A stretch of DNA of 64,000 nucleotides, taken from the NCBI GenBank assembly GCA_038250675.1, contig JBBSCB010000014.1, positions 10,156 to 74,155 on the forward strand, in the 5' to 3' direction. This stretch comes from JAICUF01 sp038250675 (lineage in GTDB: Bacteria > Gemmatimonadota > Gemmatimonadetes > Gemmatimonadales > GWC2-71-9). Position 1 is the stretch's first letter. Every line of letters begins with the position of its first letter. A program made the translations under genes and the position numbers. A model generated the notes under the pieces. It made no database searches. It was not told where the DNA came from and saw only the letters and a program-made list of their open reading frames with translations. Positions 1 to 7,927 of this stretch are shown piece after piece.

Positions 1-451
1 CCCGAATCGTAAAAGGCACCCCGGCCACGCTTCGCAGCTTGCCGCTGAGACGGAGTTCTCCCCTGACGATGGACACGTTCAGATGATCCAGCGGTGTGCC
101 ATCGTAATTGAACACGTAGCCGTTGAGCAGCGCGGTCAGACTCGCCGGTGTAATGCCGACCACCGCCGAATCGATCGCGATGACGAACGACGACGCATCC
201 TCCAGCCAGGGCGGCGCCGGCGGTCGGGCGGGAACCAGCGCACCCCGCAGGTCGTGCAAGTCGAGGATGATCGCCTCGGCCGCGCGGTAGAGCACGTGGT
301 GCATCTCGGCTTCCACCGGGCCGGTCGGGGTGCGGTCGGCCGCCGCCAGCACCGGCGGCAGGCCCGGCGCGTGCCCCTGAGCCGCCAGCGGTGCGGCCAG
401 TACCGTGACCAGGGCCGCCGGGGCCAGCGTCCGTCGCATGGTCTGTCGCAT
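1..451 (-). CDS. Secreted protein of unknown function (3' end cut by window)
   Basis: I read this frame directly from the complement. It starts at ATG 451 (a second ATG at 439 is equally good) and is still open at base 1, so only about 150 residues are visible. The N-terminus is a typical signal peptide: MRRTLAP, then a hydrophobic stretch ending in ...APLAAQG. The mature part contains VLYRAAEAIILDLHDL and SAVVGITPASLTALLNGYVF, followed by a beta-rich stretch. This suggests an exported beta-sandwich protein. I do not recognise the family, so no function is proposed. It lies downstream of the DinB-like pair on the same strand. Confidence 0.6.
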   Translation of the reverse strand, partial: MRQTMRRTLAPAALVTVLAAPLAAQGHAPGLPPVLAAADRTPTGPVEAEMHHVLYRAAEAIILDLHDLRGALVPARPPAPPWLEDASSFVIAIDSAVVGITPASLTALLNGYVFNYDGTPLDHLNVSIVRGELRLSGKLRSVAGVPFTIR

Positions 452-502
452 TGTCAGCACGAGTACTCCGTTGTCGTTGGCGCCGCTGCGCGGGCGGGGC
501 GG

Positions 503-812
503 CTAGCGGGCCGCGGCCGCATCGGGCGGCACCGTCAACTGCGCATGATGATGCCGGGTGTGCAGCGCCTGGAATCGCACAAAGTCATTCAGCGGCACCT
601 TCCCGAAGAACGGATGGTCCACCGCCGCACCGGGCCCGAACGGCATCGGTGTCGAACGCCTGCGCCGCCGTCTGCAGCCGCGGCAAGAGGACGTCCGGCG
701 GTACGGATGTCGCGCCGGGCGACCAGTCCCCGTCGGGAATGGCGCGGGCGGGCGCGATGAAGTTGGTCGCCGCATCGTAGTCGGCGCGGACACGCGGAAG
801 CAGTTCGGTCAT
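503..812 (-). pseudogene. DUF1569/DinB-like protein, interrupted by a one-base frameshift
   Basis: Two overlapping minus-strand frames together look like one small DinB-superfamily (DUF1569-type) protein. The first frame starts at ATG 812 (MTELLPRVRADYDAATNF) and runs through VLLPRLQTAAQAFDTDAV. The second frame carries the conserved C-terminal half, HPFFGKVPLNDFVRFQALH followed by TRHHHAQL, and ends at 503. The two are offset by one base, and the switch falls near 630-655. Family members are metal-binding four-helix bundles with histidines like those in the second half. It follows another DinB-like gene on the same strand and is probably co-transcribed with it. It is either a real frameshift or a sequencing error; the joint is clear but the cause is not. 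Confidence 0.6.
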
Positions 813-845
813 CGAACACTCGCGGTGGATGGTTGTGCCGCGCAA

Positions 846-1334
846 TCAGTCAAACTCAACCCGACGCTCCGACTGATCCGCACCCACCCGTCCCGCCACG
901 ATCTCCGCCCGGAAGTAGTTCTCGGCGCGGATCGGCGCATCCGCCTGACGCCGGAGCATCGTGATCTGCCCGACGTGGGTCAGCGCGTCCGCGATCGGCC
1001 CCTGGAACAGTTGCTCCGGTGTGCAACCCAGCGGGCTCGCATCGGCCACGCGGCGGTCCAGCCGCTCGAGCCCGGCATGGAACCGGTCCACCTCACTGTC
1101 CCAGCTCCCCGGTACCGCGGTGGTCCACCGGTGCACCCCCTCAGCGAGCCCCAGCGACCAGTCCAGCAGGTCACCGATGTGGGCCAGAATCGCAAGCGCG
1201 TTGCGCGACCCCGGTCCGACCGTCTGGTCCGCGAACGACGCCGGTGCGTTGTGCACTGCCTTGCCACCGCGATAGGCCAGCGTGGCCAGCGTGTGGCGCA
1301 GCATGGCGCGCGATGCGTCGGCGGTTTCGTGCAT
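846..1334 (-). CDS. DinB-like four-helix bundle protein
   Basis: A 162-residue protein starting at ATG 1334. The N-terminal half, with RGGKAVHNAPASFADQTVGPG and then LAHIGDLLDWSLGLA, resembles DinB/DUF664-type proteins, which are four-helix bundles that bind a metal through spaced histidines. Many are thiol transferases or stress proteins, but the substrate cannot be read from sequence. LTHVGQITMLRRQA near residue 120 matches the usual third-helix histidine motif. The stop lies 33 bases before the start of the frameshifted DUF1569-like gene, so the two were probably one transcript. Family assignment is by pattern only. Confidence 0.65.
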   Translation of the reverse strand: MHETADASRAMLRHTLATLAYRGGKAVHNAPASFADQTVGPGSRNALAILAHIGDLLDWSLGLAEGVHRWTTAVPGSWDSEVDRFHAGLERLDRRVADASPLGCTPEQLFQGPIADALTHVGQITMLRRQADAPIRAENYFRAEIVAGRVGADQSERRVEFD

Positions 1335-1453
1335 CGATCTGTTCCCCGCTGGTGATGGGCTGGCGGACGGCCGTCACTGGAGCGTCTATTCTACCTGAAC
1401 ACCGGCGCCACCGCGATGGCCGCCGCCCACGCCACCCTCGACACGACACACCC

Positions 1454-2371
1454 ATGGGACACTCCCCCTCCGACGCCTGGCCCGACCTCCCGTTCGCCGC
1501 CTGGAGCGACACCGCGGCCACGCTCCATATGTGGCTCCAGATCGCCGGCAAGATGCGCCTGGCGCTCACGCCCCGGCTGAATCACTCGTGGCAAGCCACA
1601 TTCTACGTCACGTCCCGGGGGCTCACGACCTCGCCGGTGCCCTACGGCGAGCGGAGCTTCGAGATCGAGTTCGATTTGATTGCGCACGAGGTGGTGATTC
1701 TGGTGAGCGACGGCCGGCGCGCGGCCTTCCCGCTGCAGCCGCAGTCGGTGGCCGCATTCTACCGCCGGCTCCACGACGAGATGGCCTCGCTCGGGCTGCC
1801 GGTCCGGATTTACATGCGCCCCAACGAAGTGGCCGATGCGGTGCGCTTCGATCAGGACGAGACGCACCGCGCCTACGAGCCGGCGCCGGTGCACACCTTC
1901 TGGCGCATGCTGGTGCAGGCGGACCGGCTGCTCAAGCAGTTCCGCGCCGGCTTCATTGGCAAGTGCAGCCCGGTGCATTTTTTCTGGGGCGCGCCGGATC
2001 TGGCGGTCACCCGATTCTCCGGGCGGCTCGCGCCGCAGCATCCCGGCGGCATCCCCAACCTCCCGGACCGCATTACGCGGGAGGCCTACTCGCATGAGGT
2101 GATCAGCGCGGGGTTCTGGTGGGGCGGCGATCCGGTGCCGGGACCGGCCTTCTATTCCTATGCGTATCCGGCGCCGGCGGGGTTCGCCGACGCCAGGGTG
2201 GGACCGGCGGGTGCCTACTACGAGCAACAGCTGGGCGAGTTCGTTCTGCCGTGCGGTGTCGTGCGCCGCGCCACCTCGCCCGATCTCGCCGTGATGGAGT
2301 TCCTCGAATCCACCTACGACGCGGCGGCGACGCTGGCCCGCTGGGACCGCGCCGCATTCACGCGGCGCTAA
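1454..2371 (+). CDS. DUF5996 family protein
   Basis: A 305-residue protein. I start it at ATG 1454 because the frame upstream, although open, is arginine/proline-rich shadow sequence antisense to the DinB-like gene. It begins MGHSPSDAWPDLPFAAWSDT and continues with WQATFYVTSRGLTTSPVPYG and FEIEFDLIAHEVVI, the signature opening of DUF5996. Mid-protein features include HTFWRMLVQADRLLKQF and HFFWGAPDLAVTRFSGR, with a tryptophan-rich AGFWWGGDP near residue 220. No signal peptide or membrane segment is visible, so it is probably cytoplasmic. The biochemical role of DUF5996 is not known to me. It is divergent from the DinB-like gene. Confidence 0.8.
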   Translation: MGHSPSDAWPDLPFAAWSDTAATLHMWLQIAGKMRLALTPRLNHSWQATFYVTSRGLTTSPVPYGERSFEIEFDLIAHEVVILVSDGRRAAFPLQPQSVAAFYRRLHDEMASLGLPVRIYMRPNEVADAVRFDQDETHRAYEPAPVHTFWRMLVQADRLLKQFRAGFIGKCSPVHFFWGAPDLAVTRFSGRLAPQHPGGIPNLPDRITREAYSHEVISAGFWWGGDPVPGPAFYSYAYPAPAGFADARVGPAGAYYEQQLGEFVLPCGVVRRATSPDLAVMEFLESTYDAAATLARWDRAAFTRR

Positions 2372-2389
2372 GCGGCGCCGGCTCCACGC

Positions 2390-2812
2390 CTACGGCACTA
2401 CCTCGAAGCCCTCAAGGCGGGCCGCGCCGGCCAGGCGTGGATCGAGCGTGACCAGCGCCAGCGTGGCGGGTCGGTGCTCGCTGGCCACGACGGCGGCGGC
2501 AAGCTGAAGCGCGTCGGCCGCGCGGAGCGGATGCAGCCGGAGGAGTCGCGTGGCCTGGCTTCGCACGGCGTCTGTCGGCATCACCGCGTCCCAGCCCTGC
2601 GACAGCCGCGTGAGGCGCGAGAGCGTGGCCTGATGGCGGCCCTCGTCCAGCATTCCATCCCGGACCAGACGCCCCAGCGCCGATGCCGCCTCGACCGGCG
2701 TACCCCACCAGGTGAGGATCTCCGGGTCGCGCGCGACGCGCTGCCGCATCACGGCGGTGCTGGATTCCCGGACCAGCAACGGCAGCAGGGCCGAGCTGTC
2801 CCAGTACTTCAT
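2390..2812 (-). CDS. PIN-domain toxin (VapC-type ribonuclease)
   Basis: A 140-residue PIN-domain protein. The N-terminal MKYWDSSALLPLLV carries the first catalytic aspartate (D5). A second acidic centre is at WWGTPVEAASALGRL (glutamate about residue 42), and the third is HPLRAADALQLAAAVV (aspartate about residue 100). TLDPRLAGAARLEGF near the C-terminus completes the fold. Such proteins are Mg-dependent ribonucleases held inactive by a partner antitoxin. The start codon overlaps the stop of the upstream antitoxin gene by four bases (ATGA), typical of a vapBC-like operon. All expected acidic residues are present, so the toxin looks intact. Confidence 0.85.
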   Translation of the reverse strand: MKYWDSSALLPLLVRESSTAVMRQRVARDPEILTWWGTPVEAASALGRLVRDGMLDEGRHQATLSRLTRLSQGWDAVMPTDAVRSQATRLLRLHPLRAADALQLAAAVVASEHRPATLALVTLDPRLAGAARLEGFEVVP

Positions 2813-3057
2813 CTCCCCTCGGCCCGCGCGGCCAGCAACGCGGCGACGGCGCTCCCGCCTTTCCGCGCGGCCGGCGGCGCTTCGCGGAGCACCGCCGGTT
2901 CGATCGGCGCAGTCCGCCGTTGCACCAGCCCGGCCCGTTCGAGGCGGGCGAGCCGCGCGCCACCAGCCGATTCGGGCGAGCCGTGCTCCTCCACCGGCAC
3001 CAGCACCGCGACCGGCACACCCCGGTCGGTGATCACAACGCGATTGCCCCGGCGCAC
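2809..3057 (-). CDS. Phd/YefM-like antitoxin, N-terminus apparently frameshifted
   Basis: From GTG 3057 this reads as 82 residues beginning MRRGNRVVITDRGVPVAVLVPV, the second half of the DNA-binding core of Phd/YefM-type antitoxins. The basic, variable C-terminal tail would wrap the PIN toxin encoded immediately downstream. The usual N-terminal helix is missing from this frame. Upstream codons in the same frame read DAKNRLSALLDKV and are then blocked by a stop at about 3103-3105. One base less near 3093-3094 would join them to HELTQDLSSA in the next frame. Either this copy is truncated or the sequence has an extra base. Antitoxin identity is well supported by context; the start is uncertain. 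Confidence 0.65.
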   Translation of the reverse strand: MRRGNRVVITDRGVPVAVLVPVEEHGSPESAGGARLARLERAGLVQRRTAPIEPAVLREAPPAARKGGSAVAALLAARAEGR

Positions 3058-3186
3058 CTTGTCCAGCAGGGCGCTCAGCCGGTTCTTGGCATCCGGCGGA
3101 GCTCAGGTCCTGGGTGAGTTCATGCCCGCGCTCGGCGGCAAGCCCTGTGAGGAGTCCGGGGGAGGTTGTTGCGGACGGTGAAACTG

Positions 3187-4029
3187 TTACCGATGCACGG
3201 AAGGTGCATCGCCCACGCGGATCAACTTGAACATTCCCCGCATCACATGGATCTGCCGGGACACCGGGTCGGTGACGAGGCAGTACATCACGTAGTCACT
3301 GGGCGGAAGATTCACCGGGAGGTATGCCACCGCGCCCGGCCCCATGCGGGCAACGCCCACGACCGGCTTCCCATTCGCTGCCGGATTCTCCGGGTCGAGC
3401 CACTGGGAGATGGTCGTGCCTGGCCGGAGCCGATCGATTCGGAGCTGATGATCCTGCCGGCCGACGTTCTCGACTCGGATGATCCGCTCGCCCGGGGCCC
3501 AGCGGTCGGCCGAGAGGTAGGCAAAGTCCGCCAGGCGGACCGTGTCCGCGACGCGCGGTGAGGCGACGGGGTCCGGCTTGCCGGAGACCGTCACCACATG
3601 CCACTCTCCGGCCGCGCCGTGGCGGTGCACGCCCTTCCCCCGGCTCAGGCAGGCGAACACGTAGGTGCCGGGCCTGAGATCGAGCACCACCTCGCCGCTG
3701 TCACCGATCTCCGGCCCGCCCAGTGCGAGCGCCGCGGCCGGCGTGGCGACTGCGGTGTCGAGGTCAGCCAGGAACCGGTGCACCAACCCGGGGGCATCTC
3801 CGTGTCGCAGACGAAACGCCACGACGATGTGCCCCGCCCCGTCTTCCACCACCCGCACCCGTCGCCAGCCGGCCGCGAGCCGGTCGGGCATGTCGAGCCG
3901 GCCACCCCTGACGGCCACGACCACGTCGCCGGGTGCATGGGCTGCGGGCGGGAGGGCGCGTCCACCGGCTCCGATCAGCCCAACGATCAGCGCAATCGCG
4001 AGTCGGTACGGGGCACCATTGAGCAACAT
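3187..4029 (-). CDS. Exported cupredoxin-like protein
   Basis: A 280-residue protein starting at ATG 4029, preceded by a GAGGA ribosome-binding site; the longer open frame upstream is low-quality sequence. Residues 1-30 form a signal peptide (MLLNGAPYRLAIALIVGLIG). Two beta-sandwich repeats follow. The first contains LRPGTYVFACLSRGKGVHRH (about 119-138). The second has NVGRQDHQLRI (His194) and YVMYCLVTDPVSRQIHVMRG (Cys250, His261), followed by Met266. His-Cys-His-Met in this order is the type 1 copper ligand set of cupredoxins, although the Cys-His spacing is long. Probable periplasmic location. Copper binding is inferred, and no redox partner is encoded next to it. Confidence 0.6.
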   Translation of the reverse strand: MLLNGAPYRLAIALIVGLIGAGGRALPPAAHAPGDVVVAVRGGRLDMPDRLAAGWRRVRVVEDGAGHIVVAFRLRHGDAPGLVHRFLADLDTAVATPAAALALGGPEIGDSGEVVLDLRPGTYVFACLSRGKGVHRHGAAGEWHVVTVSGKPDPVASPRVADTVRLADFAYLSADRWAPGERIIRVENVGRQDHQLRIDRLRPGTTISQWLDPENPAANGKPVVGVARMGPGAVAYLPVNLPPSDYVMYCLVTDPVSRQIHVMRGMFKLIRVGDAPSVHR

Positions 4030-4497
4030 GATTCCTCGGGGGGTGGTACGGTCAACAAACGTACGCCCGTGAGCCTCCCCGTCAAGAACACAATGCGTAT
4101 CAGTGTCGCGAAGAAACGCGTGCGGCCCGCGCGCTTCCCTGCCGGCCGCACCGTGCTCCATGTGCACCTCGACGGCGAACCCCGCGCCTGCCGCTACTGG
4201 TGCTGGTGGAGCAGCCGGGGCATGTCCCCGAAGTGGACGTCTGCCGCGCCGACCCCGGACATCAGGGCCCTTCAGGGCCCCCACGCCGAGTGGCGGCTTT
4301 AGCCGCCGATGCGGATCAGGAGTCAGTGGTCACCGGGCGCGTTTGGCGGTCCGCTAGATCGGCCGAGCGCGCGCCCGGGGGAAAAGCACAAGCGACAACC
4401 TAGACGGTCTCAACGCGATAGCGCCCGCCGTACTCGGCGGGCGCTACTGCTGATGTGAGTATTTGTCGCTGCTGCTACAGGGACCGGCTGAGCCCCC
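4030..4497. other. Intergenic region between nrdJ and the cupredoxin-like gene
   Basis: I see no convincing gene here. It holds the leader of the cupredoxin-like gene (GAGGA just before 4029) and, close to the end of nrdJ, a strong hairpin listed separately. Short frames on the plus strand lack protein-like composition. Confidence 0.5.
4420..4445. terminator. Hairpin downstream of nrdJ, possible terminator
   Basis: A perfect 11-bp inverted repeat (agcgcccgccg / cggcgggcgct) with a 4-base loop lies about 50 bases past the nrdJ stop. On the minus strand no clear U-run follows, so it could be a Rho-dependent or processing hairpin rather than a classical intrinsic terminator. Confidence 0.5.
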
Positions 4498-7074
4498 TCA
4501 CCCACACTCCGAAAACCCACACACATGACACTTCATGCACCCCTCCGCCATCTCGAGCTGTGACCCGCAATCCGGGCACGCCCCTGACAGGGTCTGCTGC
4601 ATCCCCCCGAACACGATCTGCTCCCCCGCCGGCGTCACCGTGCTCACCAGCTTCACGTTCACGTCGGCACCCGCGGTGGGCAGCAGCTCCTGCTGGATCC
4701 CCTGCTTCTCCTGCATCCACTTCTCCACCGCGATGCCCACGGCATCCGGCACCGACATCACCTTGTTGGGGCCCAGGCCGATGACGCGGTCGGAGCTGAT
4801 GCCGCGGAGCTGGCGGTGGATCTCCTTCATCGGAATCCCGGAGCGGAGCGAGAGCGAGATCAGCCGGCCGATGGCCTCGACGTCCGCCATCAGCGCGCCG
4901 CCCGCCTTGCCCAGACTCATGAACACCTCGAACGGCTGCCCCCGCTCGTCCTCGGTGATCGTGACGTAGAGCGTCCCCAGCGGGGTCTCGATCCGGCGGA
5001 CCGTGCCCTTGAGCGTGTCGGGCCGGGAGCGCTTCTGGCGGCGCTGGAGGTTCTCGGCCTCGAGCTCCAGGACCGCCTTCCGGAGCCGGGAGATCTCGGC
5101 GCGGGCCTCGGCGAGCTCGCCGTGGAGGTCGGCGTCGTCGGAGCGGGGGTCGGGATCAGCCGGAGTAGATCCCTCGCTGCGCTCGGGATGACTCGGGGTG
5201 CGGTCGGGATGACTCGGGTGGCGGTCGGAGCCCGCTGCGAGGGTGCCGGTCATTTCGTGTGACCCGCTGGCGCGGGCGGTCTCGTGGACCTTCTTCGCCG
5301 TGCTGCCGGTGCTCAGGACCTGCATGTCCCGGCTGCCGTCGCGATAGACCGTCACGCCCTTGCAGTTGAGACTGTACGCCAGACGGTAGATCTCCTCGAC
5401 GTACTCCTCGCTCGCGTCGTTGGCAAAGTTGCAGGTCTTGCTGATGGCGCTGTCGTTGTGCTCCTGGAACGCCGCCTGCATCCGGATGTGCCACTCCGGC
5501 TTTATGTGGTTGGCCGTCACGAACACCCGCTGCCACTTGTTGGGCACTTCGTCGAAGGCGATGTGCCCCGCCTCGGCGATGCGGCGCATCAGATCCTCCG
5601 AGTACCAGCCCTCCCGCCTGGCGATGGCCACGAACTCCTCGTTCACGTCCGGCATCAGCACGCCGGCCTGGTTTCGCATGAACGCCACTGCAAAGAGCGG
5701 CTCGATGCCGCTGCTGCAGCCGGCAATGATCGAGATGGTCCCCGTGGGCGCCACCGTGGTGACGTTACAGTTCCGGATCTTCATCATCGGCCGGATCCGC
5801 TCGCCATCGGGCCCGCGCGCACAGCTCTCGTCCGGCCCCCAGATGCTCCGCTCCCACTCGGGAAACGCGCCGCGGATCGTGGCCAGCCGGGCGCTCTCCA
5901 CCTTGGCCTCGTCATCCACGAAGGCCTGGAGCCGCCGCCCCAGGTCCACCGCCTCGTCCGAGTCGTAGGGAATGGCCAGCTTGACGAACAGGTCGGCCAG
6001 CCCCATCACACCCAGCCCGATGCGGCGGATCCGCTGCGCCAGGTCGGTGATCTCGGGCAGCGGGTACTGGTTGGCGTCGATCACGTTCTCCAGGAAATGC
6101 GTGGTGAGGTGCACCACGCGCCGGAGCCCGTCCCAGTCGATCTCGCCGTCCTTGAGGAAGATGCCGAGGTTGATGGAACCCAGGTTGCACACATCGTAGG
6201 AGAGCAGCGGCTGCTCGCCGCACGGGTTGGTGGCCTCGTACTCGCCCAGGTGCGGCACCGGGTTGTAGTAGTTGGCGCGGTCGATGAAGTACACCCCCGG
6301 CTCGCCGGTCTTCCAGGCACCGTGGATGATCCGCTCCCACACGGCGCGGGCCCGGAGCTGGCTGGTGACGCGCTTGGTCCTGGGGTGGATCAGGTCGTAG
6401 AGCTCGTCCGCCTCCACCGCCGCCATGAACGCATCGGTGACGCCGACCGAGATGTTGAAGTTGGTGATCTTGGTCGTGTCGTCCTTGCAGGTGATGACGT
6501 CCATGATGTCCGGATGGTCCACCCGGAGGATCCCCATGTTGGCGCCGCGCCGGGTGCCGCCCTGCTTGACCACGTCGGTGGATGCGTCGAACAGACTCAT
6601 GAACGAAATCGGGCCCGACGCCACACCCATGGTGGAGCGCACGATGTCGTTCTTGGGCCGGAGCCGGGAAAAGCTGAACCCGGTGCCGCCGCCCGACTGG
6701 TGCACCAGCGCCATGGAGCGCAGCGTATCGTAGATGCCGCTCTTGCCGTTGGAGAGCGCATCGTCCACCGGCAGGACAAAGCAGGCCGAGAGCTGCCCCA
6801 GCGGCCGGCCGGCATTCATGAGGGTAGGCGAGTTGGGCATGAACAGCCGCTGCGCCATGAGCCCGTAGAACGCCTCCGCCACCGCCTCGACCGCGCCGTC
6901 CGACGCGCCGTACTTCCGGTCCGCTTCGGCGATTGTCCGCGCCACCCGCCAGAAGAGGTCCTCGGAACGTTCAACCGGCTGGCCGGCGTCGTTCTTCACG
7001 AGGTACCGCTTCTCCAGAACGGTGTTGGCGTTGGGGGACAGCCGAACCGTTTCCCGGGGCGGTTGGGAATTCAT
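4498..7074 (-). CDS. nrdJ: Adenosylcobalamin-dependent (class II) ribonucleoside-diphosphate reductase
   Basis: Reduces ribonucleotides to deoxyribonucleotides using a radical generated from adenosylcobalamin. The 858-residue form starts at ATG 7074 behind a GGGAGAG-like ribosome-binding site. The radical-site motif NPCGE is at 283-287 (Cys285). The redox pair Cys98 (LSACFVLP) and Cys296 (YDVCNLGSINL) has the same spacing as in class II enzymes. FMPNSPTLMNAG and GGTRRGANMGIL are conserved substrate and effector regions. A variable linker at about 617-665 contains a repeat-derived PSHPDRTPSHPERSEGS segment, then a predicted coiled coil (ELAEARAEISRLRKAVLELE). The protein ends in a TSCPD-like domain and a Cys-rich tail (CPDCGS...CMKCHVCG), the usual C-terminal redox shuttle. 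It is monocistronic. The upstream region has DnaA-box-like sites. Confidence 0.95.
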   Translation of the reverse strand: MNSQPPRETVRLSPNANTVLEKRYLVKNDAGQPVERSEDLFWRVARTIAEADRKYGASDGAVEAVAEAFYGLMAQRLFMPNSPTLMNAGRPLGQLSACFVLPVDDALSNGKSGIYDTLRSMALVHQSGGGTGFSFSRLRPKNDIVRSTMGVASGPISFMSLFDASTDVVKQGGTRRGANMGILRVDHPDIMDVITCKDDTTKITNFNISVGVTDAFMAAVEADELYDLIHPRTKRVTSQLRARAVWERIIHGAWKTGEPGVYFIDRANYYNPVPHLGEYEATNPCGEQPLLSYDVCNLGSINLGIFLKDGEIDWDGLRRVVHLTTHFLENVIDANQYPLPEITDLAQRIRRIGLGVMGLADLFVKLAIPYDSDEAVDLGRRLQAFVDDEAKVESARLATIRGAFPEWERSIWGPDESCARGPDGERIRPMMKIRNCNVTTVAPTGTISIIAGCSSGIEPLFAVAFMRNQAGVLMPDVNEEFVAIARREGWYSEDLMRRIAEAGHIAFDEVPNKWQRVFVTANHIKPEWHIRMQAAFQEHNDSAISKTCNFANDASEEYVEEIYRLAYSLNCKGVTVYRDGSRDMQVLSTGSTAKKVHETARASGSHEMTGTLAAGSDRHPSHPDRTPSHPERSEGSTPADPDPRSDDADLHGELAEARAEISRLRKAVLELEAENLQRRQKRSRPDTLKGTVRRIETPLGTLYVTITEDERGQPFEVFMSLGKAGGALMADVEAIGRLISLSLRSGIPMKEIHRQLRGISSDRVIGLGPNKVMSVPDAVGIAVEKWMQEKQGIQQELLPTAGADVNVKLVSTVTPAGEQIVFGGMQQTLSGACPDCGSQLEMAEGCMKCHVCGFSECG
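5158..5226. repeat. Interspersed palindromic repeat inserted in frame within nrdJ
   Basis: The plus strand reads gatccctcgctgcgctcggg, then atgactcgggg, with two further degenerate copies of the unit gggatgactcggg. The core is an imperfect palindrome (TCCC...GGGA). It matches my recollection of a short interspersed element found between genes in many environmental genomes. Here it lies inside nrdJ and is read through as a Ser-His-Pro-Glu/Asp-Arg repeat in the linker before the coiled coil, without breaking the frame. Confidence 0.6.
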
Positions 7075-7415
7075 CCTTGCACTCTCCCGACTTCGTTTAT
7101 GGCGTAGAATTTCGGTGCGGCGTACGCACCAAACGGGGCGAACATGTGTTGTCAGTGCGTAGTCACTGGCGCTTCCGGACCTGCTCTGCGAACTCGTAGA
7201 GCGGAGGGGCAAAGTAGGTCAATCCACAGGCCGTCACAATATACCCAAAAAACGGCGCAACTGCGGGAAATCTCGGCGTTCACATCACAAAAATGTTGTC
7301 CACATCCCGCGTGGGCTACTCCTGTGGAAAAGGTGGATAAGAAACCCCCCGGGTGGCGATATGGCTCTGGGGATAGCTGGCGTTGATAACGGGGCCTGGG
7401 AGGCTCCGTGCGCCC
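7075..7415. other. Intergenic region upstream of nrdJ
   Basis: 341 bases with no gene that I can support. It is less GC-rich than its surroundings and contains A-runs (about 7245-7252 and 7288-7293) and the DnaA-box-like cluster listed separately. acaatatac at 7236-7244 weakly resembles half of an NrdR box, which would make sense in front of a ribonucleotide reductase gene, but the match is partial. Confidence 0.5.
7220..7389. promoter_or_regulatory. Cluster of DnaA-box-like sequences
   Basis: Against the consensus TTATCCACA I find ttgtccaca at 7296-7304 (one mismatch), ttttccaca on the complement at 7323-7331 (one mismatch) and ttatccacc on the complement at 7332-7340 (one mismatch). Weaker two-mismatch copies lie at 7220-7228 and, on the complement, at 7381-7389. 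Three near-consensus boxes within 45 bases next to AT-richer DNA suggest DnaA binding. That could be control of nrdJ, as DnaA controls nrdAB in E. coli, or part of a replication origin. Confidence 0.5.
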
Positions 7416-7927
7416 TCAGGGGCGGTAGACGGGACAGGCCCCCGACCGATGCGTCCGGGCCTGTTGTACGTAGTGCCGCCAGGTGGCTTCGATCCGCTCA
7501 GTGAGCGCCGGATCCACCTTCCGGACGATGCGCCCGGGCACCCCCATCACCAGCGACCCGGCCGGCACTTCCATCCCCTCGGGAATGACCGCGCCCGCCG
7601 CCACCACGCTCCCTCGCCCGATCCGCACCCCGTTGAGCAGCACGCTTCCCATTCCGATCAGCGAGTCCTCCTCCACCGTGCAGCCGTGGAGGATCACCCG
7701 GTGCCCCACACCCACCCGGGGGCCGATGGTGCACGGCACCCCTTCGTCCACGTGCACGATGGTCCCGTCCTGGATGTTGGTGCGGTCGCCGATGGTGATC
7801 GGCGCCATGTCGCCCCGGAGGATGGCGCCATACCAGACGCTCGATTCGTCGCCCAGCATGACGTCGCCCATGACCACGGCGCCGGGCGCTACGAATGCCG
7901 TCTCCGCCACCCGCGGGGCCGAAATCG

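Noticed and set aside
4030..4497. Possible small gene or regulatory RNA in the gap before nrdJ's end
   Set aside because: Short frames lack protein-like composition, no tRNA-like T-arm was found and only one hairpin stands out.
5284..7107. 607-codon open frame on the plus strand opposite nrdJ
   Set aside because: Antisense shadow of a strongly conserved gene in high-GC DNA. Composition is Arg/His/Val-rich without domains, and no ribosome-binding site.
4498..7415. Cobalamin riboswitch upstream of nrdJ
   Set aside because: I looked for the B12-box core (GCCACTG with surrounding helices) in 7075-7415 and found no convincing match. A B12-dependent enzyme is also usually not repressed by B12.
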